A program made the position numbers and the translations under genes. Positions 24,012 to 31,827 of a stretch of 50,496 nt of DNA are shown here, piece after piece (within the stretch, counting starts at the first letter, position 1; each line of letters opens with the position of its first letter). The notes under the pieces are model-generated. The model had not been told where the DNA came from. It saw only the letters and a list, made by a program, of their open reading frames with translations, and ran no database searches. Origin of the DNA: an uncultured Rhodospirillales bacterium (lineage in GTDB: Bacteria > Pseudomonadota > Alphaproteobacteria > Acetobacterales > Acetobacteraceae). Where the stretch lies: NCBI GenBank assembly GCA_903835235.1, contig CAILMF010000009.1:1-50496 (forward strand), in the 5' to 3' direction.

Positions 24012-25508
24012 TCAGGCCCGGGCCAGCGGCGGGATGCGCGCCAGCACCGTGACGCCGGTGGCCTTTTCCACGTCGCGGGGGCGGCGGAAGGTGCTGTCGA
24101 ACAGTTCCATCAGCACCGCCAGGCCCAGGCCCAGGCCAATGCCCGCCACCAGGCCGACGATGGTGAAGATCAGCTGCATCGGCTTGGTCGGCGCGGTCGG
24201 CACGAAGGGCCGGTCGATGATCTTGATCCGCTCCGGCGCCTGCTGAATGGCGAGATCGGTGGTCACCTGCGCCATCTCGTAGCGGCGGCGCAGCGTGGTC
24301 ACGAGTTCGGCCTTCACCGCCACATCGCGTTCCAGGCCGCGGATCTGGCGTTCCACCTCGCCGCTGCCGGCGATGCGGGCTTCCACCTCGGTGATGCCGG
24401 CGCGCAGGTTGGCCACCTCGGCGCGATACTGCTCCACCCGGTCGCGCACGCCGGCCATGGCGCCCACCTGGCTGATCAGCAGCGGCTGCGCCCGCTCGCT
24501 GCGCGGCTCCGCCATGGCGGCCAGGTTCCACAGGCGGTTGGGGTCCATGGTCGGCGCGGTGCGGGCGGCTTCCAGCAGCGCCAGACGTTCATGTTCCAGC
24601 CGGTCCAGCTTGAACTGCGCCGCCTGCACCTTGGAATGGTCGTCGGTGTAGCGGGCGCGCAGCAGGGCCAGTTCGCCCATGGTGGTGACGATATCCTGCT
24701 CGATCCGCCCCAGCACCGGGTTGGTGGCCAGCAGGCGTTCGCGCATGGCGCCAACCTCGCCCTCGGCGCCGGCCAGCTTCACCTCGCGGTCCGCCAGTTG
24801 TTCACGCAGCGAGGCCAGGCGCTGGATATTGGTGGCCCGCAGGTCCGGCAGCTGGGCGGCGTGTTCGGTCTTGAAGCCGGCCAGGCGGGTTTCCACCTCG
24901 TCCAACTCGGCGGTGGCCGTGCGCATCTGTTCCTCCAGGAAGCGCGTGCTGCTGCGCAGGCTGCTGTCCTCCGGGCCGCGCACGCGTTCGATGAAGCGTT
25001 CGCCGATGCGGGTCAGAACCTGGTCCATGCCGGCCGGGTTGGCAGCGCGGTAGCGCAGCTCCACCATCTCCTGGCCCACCAGCTGCACCGAAACGCCGGC
25101 CGCCAGGTGGCTGACCGCCTCGCTCTGCTGGCGTTCGCTGGCATCGCGCGGGATCATGTTCAGGTCCTTGGCAACCTCGGCCAGCACGTAGCGGCTGGTC
25201 ACCAGCGCCCGCAGGCCCTCCATGCGGTCGCGCAGGTTGGAGGTGACGGTCAGGTCCACCATGAAGGGGTTGAACTTGGCGGGGTCCTGGATCAGCACGC
25301 TCATCCGCGCTTCGAAGCTGCGCGGGGCGAAGCCGCCGATGATGCCGCCGACGATGGGCAGCACCAGGATCGGCAGCGCGATGACGTAGCGGCGGCGCCA
25401 GGCGGCGGCCAGCAGGCCGTGGATCACCTCGGCCAGCGGCGGCGGGCCGGCGGCAGGGCTGGTGGCAAGGCCTGGGGCGGTGGCAGCGGAATGGGCTGCG
25501 GCGGTCAT
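24012..25508 (-). CDS. Polysaccharide chain-length determinant (Wzz/GumC family)
   Basis: 498 residues. A cytoplasmic N-terminal tail of about 35 residues leads to the first membrane helix (YVIALPILVLPIVGGIIGGF). A periplasmic Wzz domain with long coiled coils follows (about residues 180-420, e.g. RLASLREQLADREVKLAGAE and VEQYRAEVANLRAGITEVEA). The Pro-rich pre-helix stretch DRPFVPTAPTKPMQL leads to a second helix (IFTIVGLVAGIGLGLGLAVLMELFDSTFR). The short cytoplasmic C-terminus carries no kinase domain, so any kinase partner is separate. The P-loop protein at 28153 is the candidate but lacks key residues. It controls chain length and links the synthase to the Wza-type export protein. Confidence 0.92.
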   Translation of the reverse strand: MTAAAHSAATAPGLATSPAAGPPPLAEVIHGLLAAAWRRRYVIALPILVLPIVGGIIGGFAPRSFEARMSVLIQDPAKFNPFMVDLTVTSNLRDRMEGLRALVTSRYVLAEVAKDLNMIPRDASERQQSEAVSHLAAGVSVQLVGQEMVELRYRAANPAGMDQVLTRIGERFIERVRGPEDSSLRSSTRFLEEQMRTATAELDEVETRLAGFKTEHAAQLPDLRATNIQRLASLREQLADREVKLAGAEGEVGAMRERLLATNPVLGRIEQDIVTTMGELALLRARYTDDHSKVQAAQFKLDRLEHERLALLEAARTAPTMDPNRLWNLAAMAEPRSERAQPLLISQVGAMAGVRDRVEQYRAEVANLRAGITEVEARIAGSGEVERQIRGLERDVAVKAELVTTLRRRYEMAQVTTDLAIQQAPERIKIIDRPFVPTAPTKPMQLIFTIVGLVAGIGLGLGLAVLMELFDSTFRRPRDVEKATGVTVLARIPPLARA

Positions 25509-25544
25509 GGCGGCTCCGGTGTCCCGGCCGCCGCAGCCCCTGGA

Positions 25545-26030
25545 TCAGGGCTGGCGCGACGATGCGGGGACCGCGGCTCCTGGGGCAAGAGCCGTGCCAG
25601 CCTCTCGCAGCACCAGAACCTGGCCGGCGGGGGCATCCTTCTCGAAACGCAATTGCACGTCGCGGAAATCGGCCTGCAAAAGGCGAGCGACGGCCAGCGC
25701 GCGACGCTGGCTCAGCAGCGAGCCATCCTCCCCCGGTGCGCCGGCGGCGCGCGACAGCACCACCACCACGGGCGCGCCGCGGTTGGCGGTGGCGAAGCGG
25801 GCGAGTTCACCGCGCTGGGCCTCGTCGGGCAGGACTTCCGTGGCGGCATAGCGCAGCACCATCTGGCCGGGCGGCGCGGTGCCGGCGGCCCGGGCACGGG
25901 CCAGCATGTCCGCGACGCTGGTGCCGCCGCCACCACCCGCGGCACGCGCCTGGGCCAGCGCCAGGGTTTGCTCGGGCGCCGGCTGGCAGGCCGCCAGCAG
26001 CAGCAACAGGGGCAGGACGGGACGTGACAT
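25545..26030 (-). CDS. Lipoprotein with OmpA-like C-terminal features
   Basis: 161 residues from the ATG at 26030, preceded by AGGAGG. The lipobox (LLLLLAAC, Cys at about 15) indicates a lipid-anchored protein. The body contains MVLRYAATEVLPDEAQRGELARFA, VVVVLSRAAGAPGEDGSLLSQRRALAVARLL and a C-terminal strand region. The spacing and the LSQRRALAVARLL helix resemble OmpA-type peptidoglycan-binding domains, though the usual NxxLSxxRA is degenerate. It lies between the GT and chain-length genes of the operon. It may tether or position the export machinery in the periplasm. The fold call is tentative. Confidence 0.6.
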   Translation of the reverse strand: MSRPVLPLLLLLAACQPAPEQTLALAQARAAGGGGGTSVADMLARARAAGTAPPGQMVLRYAATEVLPDEAQRGELARFATANRGAPVVVVLSRAAGAPGEDGSLLSQRRALAVARLLQADFRDVQLRFEKDAPAGQVLVLREAGTALAPGAAVPASSRQP

Positions 26031-26082
26031 GGGAGGGCGCCTCCTTCCGGCGCAACGCGGAGTCGGGCTGCGCCGGGGCATG

Positions 26083-27195
26083 CTACAACGCTTCGATCAG
26101 TTGCGCCGCCCGTGCGGCACGGGCCACCCAGGATTCGGTCGCCACCGCCTGCTGGCGGGCGGTATCGGGGCCGGCAGGCCCAGCCGCCGCGGCCAGCAGC
26201 GCGGCGGCGAAGCCCTCGGCCGTGCTCGCCTGGCGCACCAGCCCGACATAGGACTGCAAGGCCGGGAAGGGCGTGCTGACCACCGGCCGCCCGGCCGCCA
26301 GGTATTCCCGCAGCTTCAACGGGTTGCAGGCGCGGATCTGCGCGTTGTCCAGGAACGGGATGACCCCGGCGGTCCAGTGCTGCGCATAGGCCGGCAGGGC
26401 GTCATGCGGCCGGGGCCCCAGCCGCACCACATTGGCCAAGCCGTCCAGCGGCGAAAGGTCTGTCCCGGCCGCCGCGGCGCCGATGAACAGGAAGCGCCAA
26501 TCCGGCAGCAGCCGCGCGGTCGCCGCGACCAGCCCGAGGTCCAGCCAGGGCGCCAGCGCGCCGTAGAAGCCCGCGACCGGCCCTTCGGGCATGTCGGCCG
26601 GGCGCGCCTGCGGCGTGGCGAACAGCGAAAAATCCACGCCATGTTCCAGCAGCGCGGTCTTGTGCGCCGGGAAGCGCGCGGCCAGGGCCGGGGAGGCCGC
26701 GAGGATCAGGTCGGCGCGGGCGGCCAGCTCGGCTTCCATGGCCAGGGCGGCGGCGTGGTCCACGCCGGCCAGCGCGCCGAAATCATCGCCGCAGTAGTAC
26801 ACCACCGCGCTTTCCCCGCAGTTGCCCAGCGCCTGCACCGCCGAAGGCAGGCTGGCCCAGACCACCGGGCGCCGCAGCCCGGCCGAGGCGCCGCGCACCT
26901 TGGCGCCGATCAAGGCCCGGTTCAGTGCCCGCGCCGGCGCCCCTTGGGCCATGGGCAGCGCCAGCGGCTGCACCACGGGGAAGGGCGCCTGCGGCCCTGC
27001 CGCCGCCACGCGCCGGCCGCCGCGCAGCTTGCGCCAGGCCCGGCCCAGGTCGCGCGCGGTCAGCCGGGGCCGGCGTAGGCCGATGGAGTTCACCCACAGC
27101 ACGCCGCGGTCCTGCGCCAGAAGCCGCACCAGGTGCTGGGTGGAGGAGGGGTGGGCACCCCAATCCTCGCCGAAGACGATGAGGTCGCGGGCCAC
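26083..27195 (-). CDS. Glycosyltransferase (GT-B, TuaH/GT1-like)
   Basis: 370 residues. The N-terminus IVFGEDWGAHPSSTQHLVRLLA followed by VLWVNSIGLRRP is typical of GT-B transferases related to teichuronic-acid enzyme TuaH. It continues with VVYYCGDDFGAL, LILAASPALAARFP, LLEHGVDFSLFATP, GPVAGFYGALAPWLDLGLV and the donor-site stretch ACNPLKLREYLAAGRPVVST. It has no membrane segment. It lies 5 bases after the hexapeptide acyltransferase gene in the seven-gene operon. It probably adds one sugar to the lipid-linked unit. Confidence 0.83.
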   Translation of the reverse strand: MARDLIVFGEDWGAHPSSTQHLVRLLAQDRGVLWVNSIGLRRPRLTARDLGRAWRKLRGGRRVAAAGPQAPFPVVQPLALPMAQGAPARALNRALIGAKVRGASAGLRRPVVWASLPSAVQALGNCGESAVVYYCGDDFGALAGVDHAAALAMEAELAARADLILAASPALAARFPAHKTALLEHGVDFSLFATPQARPADMPEGPVAGFYGALAPWLDLGLVAATARLLPDWRFLFIGAAAAGTDLSPLDGLANVVRLGPRPHDALPAYAQHWTAGVIPFLDNAQIRACNPLKLREYLAAGRPVVSTPFPALQSYVGLVRQASTAEGFAAALLAAAAGPAGPDTARQQAVATESWVARAARAAQLIEAL

Positions 27196-27200
27196 GGCGC

Positions 27201-27911
27201 CTAGACCTCCAGCACGCGGATGGCGCGGCAGGGGTTGCCGGCGGCCAGCACCATGGAGGGCAGGCTTTTGGTCACCACGCTGCCGGCGCCCACCACGGTA
27301 CCGCGGCCGATGGTGACCCCGGCCAGCACGGTGACGCCGGTGCCCAGCCAGACATCGTCTTCCAGCACGATGTCACCGGCCTGGTCGTCGCCGCAGGCCA
27401 GGCCGGCGGCGCGGGCGCTGGGGTCCAGGGGATGGCCGGGATAGCCGGCCAGGAAGTTGCGCCCGGCCAGCCGCACGTTGTGGCCCAGCACCACGCGCGT
27501 GCCCACCGCAATGGTGGTTTGCCAGCCGATATCCACGTTGTCGCCCACCTCCAGCAGCGGTTGCGGCCGGCTGGTCGGGCGCGCCGACAGGGTGGAGGCG
27601 GCGGAGAGCCGCACATCGCGGCCGAGGCGCAGCCGCAGCGGGCCGCTGATGAAGGGCATGCCGCCTTCCAGCCGCAGGCCGGGCGCCGGGGTTTCGCAGC
27701 GCGAGAGGAACAGCGGGGTCCAGTACAGCGCCCGCGCCGCCTGGGAGAGCGCGCCGCGCAGCCCGGTATGCAGCGCGTAGAGCGCGCGATGCAGCGGCCG
27801 CACCATGGGCATGCGGGCACCGCGCACCGCCTTGACACCGCGCCAGGCCAGCCGGGCCAGCGGGGTTTCCTGCGCCTTGATATGTTGCCTGAGGGCCAGC
27901 ACCGCGCTCAT
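27201..27911 (-). CDS. Hexapeptide-repeat (LbH) acyltransferase
   Basis: 236 residues from the ATG at 27911, with GGAG about 10 bases upstream. The frame is open further upstream, but the promoter element lies there. The N-terminal 80 residues are helical (WRGVKAVRGARMPMVRPLHRAL). The rest shows left-handed beta-helix hexads: VGDNVDIGWQTTIAVGTRVVLGHNVRLAG, then IVLEDDVWLGTGVTVLAGVTIGRGTVVGAG and SVVTKSLPSMVLAAGNPCRAI, the usual C-terminus of maltose/serine-type O-acetyltransferases. It would acetylate or acylate a sugar in the cytoplasm. It is the first gene of the operon running to 21118. Confidence 0.85.
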   Translation of the reverse strand: MSAVLALRQHIKAQETPLARLAWRGVKAVRGARMPMVRPLHRALYALHTGLRGALSQAARALYWTPLFLSRCETPAPGLRLEGGMPFISGPLRLRLGRDVRLSAASTLSARPTSRPQPLLEVGDNVDIGWQTTIAVGTRVVLGHNVRLAGRNFLAGYPGHPLDPSARAAGLACGDDQAGDIVLEDDVWLGTGVTVLAGVTIGRGTVVGAGSVVTKSLPSMVLAAGNPCRAIRVLEV

Positions 27912-27946
27912 CGCCTTGGTCTCCGCATTGGACTCCCGGCCACCAA

Positions 27947-27962
27947 GGCAGCCACCATGCCA
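27947..27962 (-). promoter_or_regulatory. Sigma-54-like promoter for the seven-gene operon
   Basis: Leftward TGGCATG-GTGG-CTGCC with GG-N10-GC spacing. The -12 GC is 37 bases before the ATG at 27911. The -24 box is identical to that at 19335-19341. Confidence 0.58.
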
Positions 27963-27970
27963 GGCAGACC

Positions 27971-27989
27971 GCCTTGCAGAATGCGGGGC
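27971..27989. promoter_or_regulatory. Shared inverted-repeat site, copy D
   Basis: GCCTTGC-AGAAT-GCGGGGC, 9 bases upstream of the sigma-54-like element for the operon. Confidence 0.6.
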
Positions 27990-28056
27990 TGGAGTGTGAT
28001 CGTCGCAGGCGGTTTCGCCGGAGACGTGAACCACATGACAAGACGAGGCGCTGGCG

Positions 28057-28155
28057 TCTGATCGTCGTTGGTAGAATCACCGGCGGCGTGAATCAGCCGC
28101 TCGAACAATCGCTTGAAGCCTGTCAGGCGCTGCTGTCTGCGCCTGGCAGACTCTA
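28057..28155 (+). repeat. Interspersed repeat, copy 2
   Basis: Alignable with 16528-16664 (TGATCGTCG, GAATCACCGGCGGCGTGAATC, GCCGCTC, CTGTCAGGCGCT, GTCTGCGCCTGGCAGACTC). Its left part has a partial tandem relative at about 27996-28030 (GTGATCGTCGCAGG, GACGTGAAC). TGTCAGGCGC and GCGCCTGGCA can pair as a stem next to the stop codon of the leftward P-loop gene. Confidence 0.65.
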
Positions 28156-28842
28156 GGCCCGCATGCCCAGCACCGTGGACCGCCGCAGCCGGTTGCGGGC
28201 TTTTTCCACCAGGCCAGGCGCCCAGCGCGCCAGCCGGGTCAACTCGCGCTCCATCTCGGCGCGGAGCGAGGGATTCTCCCGGTCGTTCAGCACTACGCCG
28301 GAAAGGTGGCCGCCGGCGCGCAACAGCTTGTCCTGCGCCTGGCGCAGCTTGTCGGCCTTGGTGCGGCCGGCCAGCACCACCAGCACGGTGGTGGCGGCCT
28401 TCGCGGCCACGGTCAGCCCACCCGGACCATTGGGCTGCGCGGCCGCCAGCAGTGGCGGCGTGTCCAGCACCACCATGGACCAGTCGCGCTGCCATTCCGC
28501 CAGCTTCCAGGCCAGGAAGCCCGGTTCCTTCCAGTTGCCGCCGGCATCGGCCGGCACGCTGACCGCGCCGAAGCCATCCGCCCCGATCCGCAGCGGCACA
28601 CCTGGCTCCAGCTGCTGCCCCAGCCGCGTCGCCAGCATCGGCCGACGCGGGCTGATCTCGGCCAGCAGCGTGGTCTCGCCGGCCAGCACCGCGCGGCGGG
28701 CCAGCGCCGCGGCCAGGGTGGAGGCGCCTTCCTCTGGCTCCGCCGAGGTGACGCAGACGCAGCGCTGGCCGCCCTGCACCAGGCTGCGCCACAGCGCCTC
28801 CACCTCGTCGGTCATTGCTTCGGGCAGCAGGGTGTCGCGCAT
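28153..28842 (-). CDS. BY-kinase/ParA-like P-loop protein with degenerate ATP site
   Basis: 229 residues, related to the CpsD/Wzc tyrosine-kinase domain of polysaccharide loci. The P-loop region reads SAEPEEGASTLAAALA where active members have GEGKST, so the Walker A lysine is replaced by Ala (codon GCC). The Walker A' segment is LLAEISPRRP where LLIDxDxRRP is usual. Walker B (MVVLDTPPLL) is kept. There is no C-terminal tyrosine cluster; the tail is basic (KARNRLRRSTVLGMRA). It is probably not an active kinase but may still bind the chain-length protein. It is the last gene of the leftward STAS-lipoprotein-Wza operon, 2 bases after the export gene. Confidence 0.82.
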   Translation of the reverse strand: MRDTLLPEAMTDEVEALWRSLVQGGQRCVCVTSAEPEEGASTLAAALARRAVLAGETTLLAEISPRRPMLATRLGQQLEPGVPLRIGADGFGAVSVPADAGGNWKEPGFLAWKLAEWQRDWSMVVLDTPPLLAAAQPNGPGGLTVAAKAATTVLVVLAGRTKADKLRQAQDKLLRAGGHLSGVVLNDRENPSLRAEMERELTRLARWAPGLVEKARNRLRRSTVLGMRA

Positions 28843-28844
28843 GG

Positions 28845-30953
28845 TCAGAGCACCTTCAGGAACGCGAGGATGGAGACCGCGGTGACCACGTCGCGCAGGT
28901 TGTCGAAGAAGAAGCGCCAGTCGCTCTGCTGCTGGTTCGGCACGTAGATCGTGTCGCCCGGCCGAACCAGGGGCAGCATGGCGAAGTCGCCGGTACGGGC
29001 GAAGCGCGGCAGGTCGAAGGTGCGGGCCTCGTTGCCGCAGCAGCTAAGGTTGACCACCACGATACGGCTGTCCATCGCGCTGCCGGTGGGGCCACCGGAT
29101 TCGGCCAGCAGGTCCAGGATCGTCATGCCGGCGGCCAGCGGATAGCGGCCCGGCTTGCCCACCGCGCCGAGCACGCGCACCACGTTGTTGGGCGCAATCT
29201 CCAGCCAGTTGCGGTTGCGGTCGGGCACGAAGATCACGTCACCGGGCTGGAGCACGGGCAGCAGCGTGTCGTCGCCGGTCTCGAAATAGGCGGCCAGGTT
29301 CACCCGGGTCACGCGGTCACGCGACTCGCCGCGGTGGGAGACGCGGATGTTGATGATGTCGGCGGCCGGGGTCGGCCCATTGGCGGCGCTGACGATGTCG
29401 AGGAAGCTGAGGCCGCGTTCGAAGGCGTAGCGCCCCGGCGCCCCCACCGCGCCCATCACGTAGATGGAGTTGTCCGAACGCTGGCGCAGCCAGGTGGTGC
29501 GGCTGTCGCCTGGTGGGGCCGGCGGCAATTCGGCGATGGAGATGGTGTAGCCGGCGCGGATCACCGGCAGGCTGGAAAGCGAGCCACCCCTCTCCAGGAA
29601 GCGCTTCAGGTCGAAGCGCACCGCGGCGCCATTGCGGTCGCCCGAGAGGATCTGCACGTTGCTCATGTCGGCACGTTCGGTCGGGCCGCCGGTCTGGGCG
29701 ATCAGGTCCAGCAGGCTCATCTCGTCGCCCCATTCCAGCCGGCCCGGGCTTTTCACCGCGCCCAGCACCCTGACGGCACGGGAAGGCGGCGTGCGCAGCC
29801 AACTGGTGCTTTCCTGCTGCTGCTTTTCCGGGATGAAGATGGCGTCGCCCGGGCGCACTTCCGGCGGGCGGCCACCGGCCCCCTCGATGAAGCCGCCGAG
29901 GTCGAACATCTCCACCGTGCGGCCATCGGCGCGGATGATCTTCAGGTTGCGCGTATCGGCGAAGCGTGTCGGCCCGCCGGCATTGGCCAGGATGTCGAAG
30001 AAGCTGGTGCCGGCCCGCACCTCGAAGGCGCCGGCGCGCTGCACCTCGCCCATCATGTAGATCACGCTTGGCCCGGTGCGTACCGCCTCGGTCAGCGCCG
30101 GCACGAACAGCGTGGTGCCGGCCTCCAGTTCCGGGTTCAGGCTGGCATTGCCACTGTCCAGGTAGGTCTTCAGGTTGAACAGGCGTGGTTCAGTACCGTT
30201 GATGATCCGCACCTGTTCGGTGCCGGCGAAGCGCGTGACGCCGCCGGCGCGCAGCAGCGCGTCCATCACCGTCATGCCCTGCCGCCAGGAAAAGCTGCCG
30301 GCGTTGTTGACCTCGCCGAAGACGCGCACCGCCTGACGGTCATCGGTGTCGCCACTGGCGGCGCGGCCGTCGAAGGGCATTTCCACATTGCCGGTCTGCG
30401 GGCTAGCGGGCACGAACACCTCGTCCAGCGGGCGCAGCGCCGGCAGCGCGCGGGCATCGCCGGTATCCAGGTAGCGCTTGTAGTCGAAGGTGATCGGCTC
30501 CTGGCCCTGGCGGCGCAGTTGCAGCCGGTCCAGCTGGGCGCCGGCGCTCAACCCGCCGGCCGCGCCCAAGGCCTGCTGCACATTGGCGCCGGCCGGCAGT
30601 TCCACCGGGCCGGGCGTCTTCACGTAGCCGAACACCGAGAGCAGCAGCTTGCGTTCGCGCAGCACCAGGTTGAAGCGGGAGAGGTCGCGGTAGTGGCGGG
30701 AGAGGGCTTCGCGCACCCGGTCGCGCGCCTCGCGCAGGGTCAGCCCTGCAAGCTCGGCCGGGCCGGCCTCGGGCAGGTCTATCCGGCCCTCGCGGTCGAT
30801 CTGGAAGGTATTGGCGAAGGCGTCCTCGCCCGGCAGCACCACCTGCAGCACGTCGCCGACATTCAGCCGCGATTGCGTGCCCGGCTGCGCCGAGGCGGGG
30901 GCTACCGCCAGCAGCAGCAGGAAAGCCAGCAGCAGGCGCAGCGCATGGCGCAT
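28845..30953 (-). CDS. Wza-type polysaccharide export protein with six SLBB domains
   Basis: 702 residues. Signal peptide (residues 1-22, no lipobox Cys) and a Poly_export domain (LNVGDVLQVVLPGEDAFANTFQIDREGRIDLP) with the usual LTLREARDRVREALS helix. Six SLBB-type repeats follow at about 105-180, 208-285, 297-375, 393-473, 497-577 and 591-672. Each starts like VRVLGAVxxPGRY and ends with RPGDxIFVP. A hydrophobic C-terminal segment (VVTAVSILAFLKVL) closes it and may cross the outer membrane. Known Wza has two or three SLBB domains, so this periplasmic stalk is unusually long. It is coupled to the lipoprotein gene upstream (adjacent stop and start). Confidence 0.93.
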   Translation of the reverse strand: MRHALRLLLAFLLLLAVAPASAQPGTQSRLNVGDVLQVVLPGEDAFANTFQIDREGRIDLPEAGPAELAGLTLREARDRVREALSRHYRDLSRFNLVLRERKLLLSVFGYVKTPGPVELPAGANVQQALGAAGGLSAGAQLDRLQLRRQGQEPITFDYKRYLDTGDARALPALRPLDEVFVPASPQTGNVEMPFDGRAASGDTDDRQAVRVFGEVNNAGSFSWRQGMTVMDALLRAGGVTRFAGTEQVRIINGTEPRLFNLKTYLDSGNASLNPELEAGTTLFVPALTEAVRTGPSVIYMMGEVQRAGAFEVRAGTSFFDILANAGGPTRFADTRNLKIIRADGRTVEMFDLGGFIEGAGGRPPEVRPGDAIFIPEKQQQESTSWLRTPPSRAVRVLGAVKSPGRLEWGDEMSLLDLIAQTGGPTERADMSNVQILSGDRNGAAVRFDLKRFLERGGSLSSLPVIRAGYTISIAELPPAPPGDSRTTWLRQRSDNSIYVMGAVGAPGRYAFERGLSFLDIVSAANGPTPAADIINIRVSHRGESRDRVTRVNLAAYFETGDDTLLPVLQPGDVIFVPDRNRNWLEIAPNNVVRVLGAVGKPGRYPLAAGMTILDLLAESGGPTGSAMDSRIVVVNLSCCGNEARTFDLPRFARTGDFAMLPLVRPGDTIYVPNQQQSDWRFFFDNLRDVVTAVSILAFLKVL

Positions 30954-31337
30954 TCAGGAACACTCCGGGGCAAGGGTGGTGCCTGGCGGCAACTCGGCCG
31001 CCAGGGCGGCGGTGGTCAGCCGCAGTCGCTGCAGGCTGCGTTCGGCATCGGCCAGGAAGCCGGCGGCGAATTCGCGCTGCACCAGGGCGGCCTCATCCTG
31101 CGCCAACATGAAGCGCCCGGTCAGCACGCCGCGTTGGCCAGCCTGCTGGTGCAGGGTGTCCAGGCGATTGACCGCGCACCCCATGCGCAGGCGCAGGTTC
31201 TGCGCTGCGGAGGTGGGCTCGGCATCCTCGGCCAGTACAGGCGCGCGCCATTCCGCCATGCCGCCATATCCGCGTTCTGGCCAGTTGGTGCAGGCGGCCA
31301 GGGCGAGGAGCAGGGCCAGCAGGGCGGGCATTCTCAT
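30954..31337 (-). CDS. Small lipoprotein of the export operon, unknown function
   Basis: 127 residues with a lipobox (LLALLLALAAC, Cys at about 16). The mature part has a Trp/Tyr-rich start (TNWPERGYGGMAEW), then helices (RLRMGCAVNRLDTLHQQ, FAAGFLADAERSLQRLRLTTAALAAEL) and a C-terminal Cys. With the internal Cys this could form a disulfide. The start overlaps the STAS stop by 4 bases and the stop abuts the Wza start, so it is tightly coupled to export. No family was recognised. A pilotin-like or accessory role for the export protein is a guess. Confidence 0.6.
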   Translation of the reverse strand: MRMPALLALLLALAACTNWPERGYGGMAEWRAPVLAEDAEPTSAAQNLRLRMGCAVNRLDTLHQQAGQRGVLTGRFMLAQDEAALVQREFAAGFLADAERSLQRLRLTTAALAAELPPGTTLAPECS

Positions 31338-31693
31338 GCGGCGCGAGCCAGACCCAGCGCGGCGGCGAAGCCAAGCCGCCGCGGCGCTGGGCAGTTAATG
31401 CCAAGCGCGCGGTCCAGCCCCAACTTGCGCAGCAGGACCAGCGGCTGGCCTGCGGCGCCTTCGACCTTCAGGGTGTATCCCTGCGCCGCCAGGCGCTTGA
31501 AGGTGAAAGCCAGCGCGCCGATGCCGGAACCGTCCATGTAGGTCACCTCGCTGATGTCCAGGGCCAGGTCCCGATTCGCATCGGCCGCCAGCGCCTCCAA
31601 CAAGGGACGTAGCGCGAGAGCGCCCTCGGCATCCAGCGCGCCCGAGATGGCGAGGTGATTGCCGTGCGGGCCGGATTGGATGCTGCTGATCAT
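31334..31693 (-). CDS. STAS-domain protein
   Basis: 119 residues from the ATG at 31693 (AAAGG about 8 bases upstream). An upstream TTG at 31711 is rejected. It is a single STAS domain of the anti-sigma-antagonist type: HLAISGALDAEGALALRPLLEAL, LALDISEVTYMDGSGIGALAFTFKRL and LVLLRKLGLDRALGI. The usual phospho-site context DSSG is DGSG here, so one of the two Ser is missing. A partner kinase is not present in the window. It is the first gene of the export operon, under a nearly consensus sigma-54 element, which suggests a regulatory or membrane-association role in polysaccharide output. Confidence 0.82.
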   Translation of the reverse strand: MISSIQSGPHGNHLAISGALDAEGALALRPLLEALAADANRDLALDISEVTYMDGSGIGALAFTFKRLAAQGYTLKVEGAAGQPLVLLRKLGLDRALGINCPAPRRLGFAAALGLARAA

Positions 31694-31731
31694 GGGGATA
31701 CCTTTGCTCAATGTGTTGCTGAAGGGTTATC

Positions 31732-31747
31732 GGCAACACGCGTGCCA
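31732..31747 (-). promoter_or_regulatory. Consensus sigma-54 promoter for the export operon
   Basis: Leftward TGGCACG-CGTG-TTGCC, matching the full -24/-12 consensus TGGCACG-N4-TTGC. The -12 GC is 40 bases before the STAS ATG. It would drive STAS, lipoprotein, Wza-type and P-loop genes. Confidence 0.75.
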
Positions 31748-31827
31748 CTGCCGCCGGCGCGGTTTGCGGCCCCCAGCTTGCAAAACACAGGCAAAACCGG
31801 CCCAAGCCACCCACCGGGTCGCAGGCT

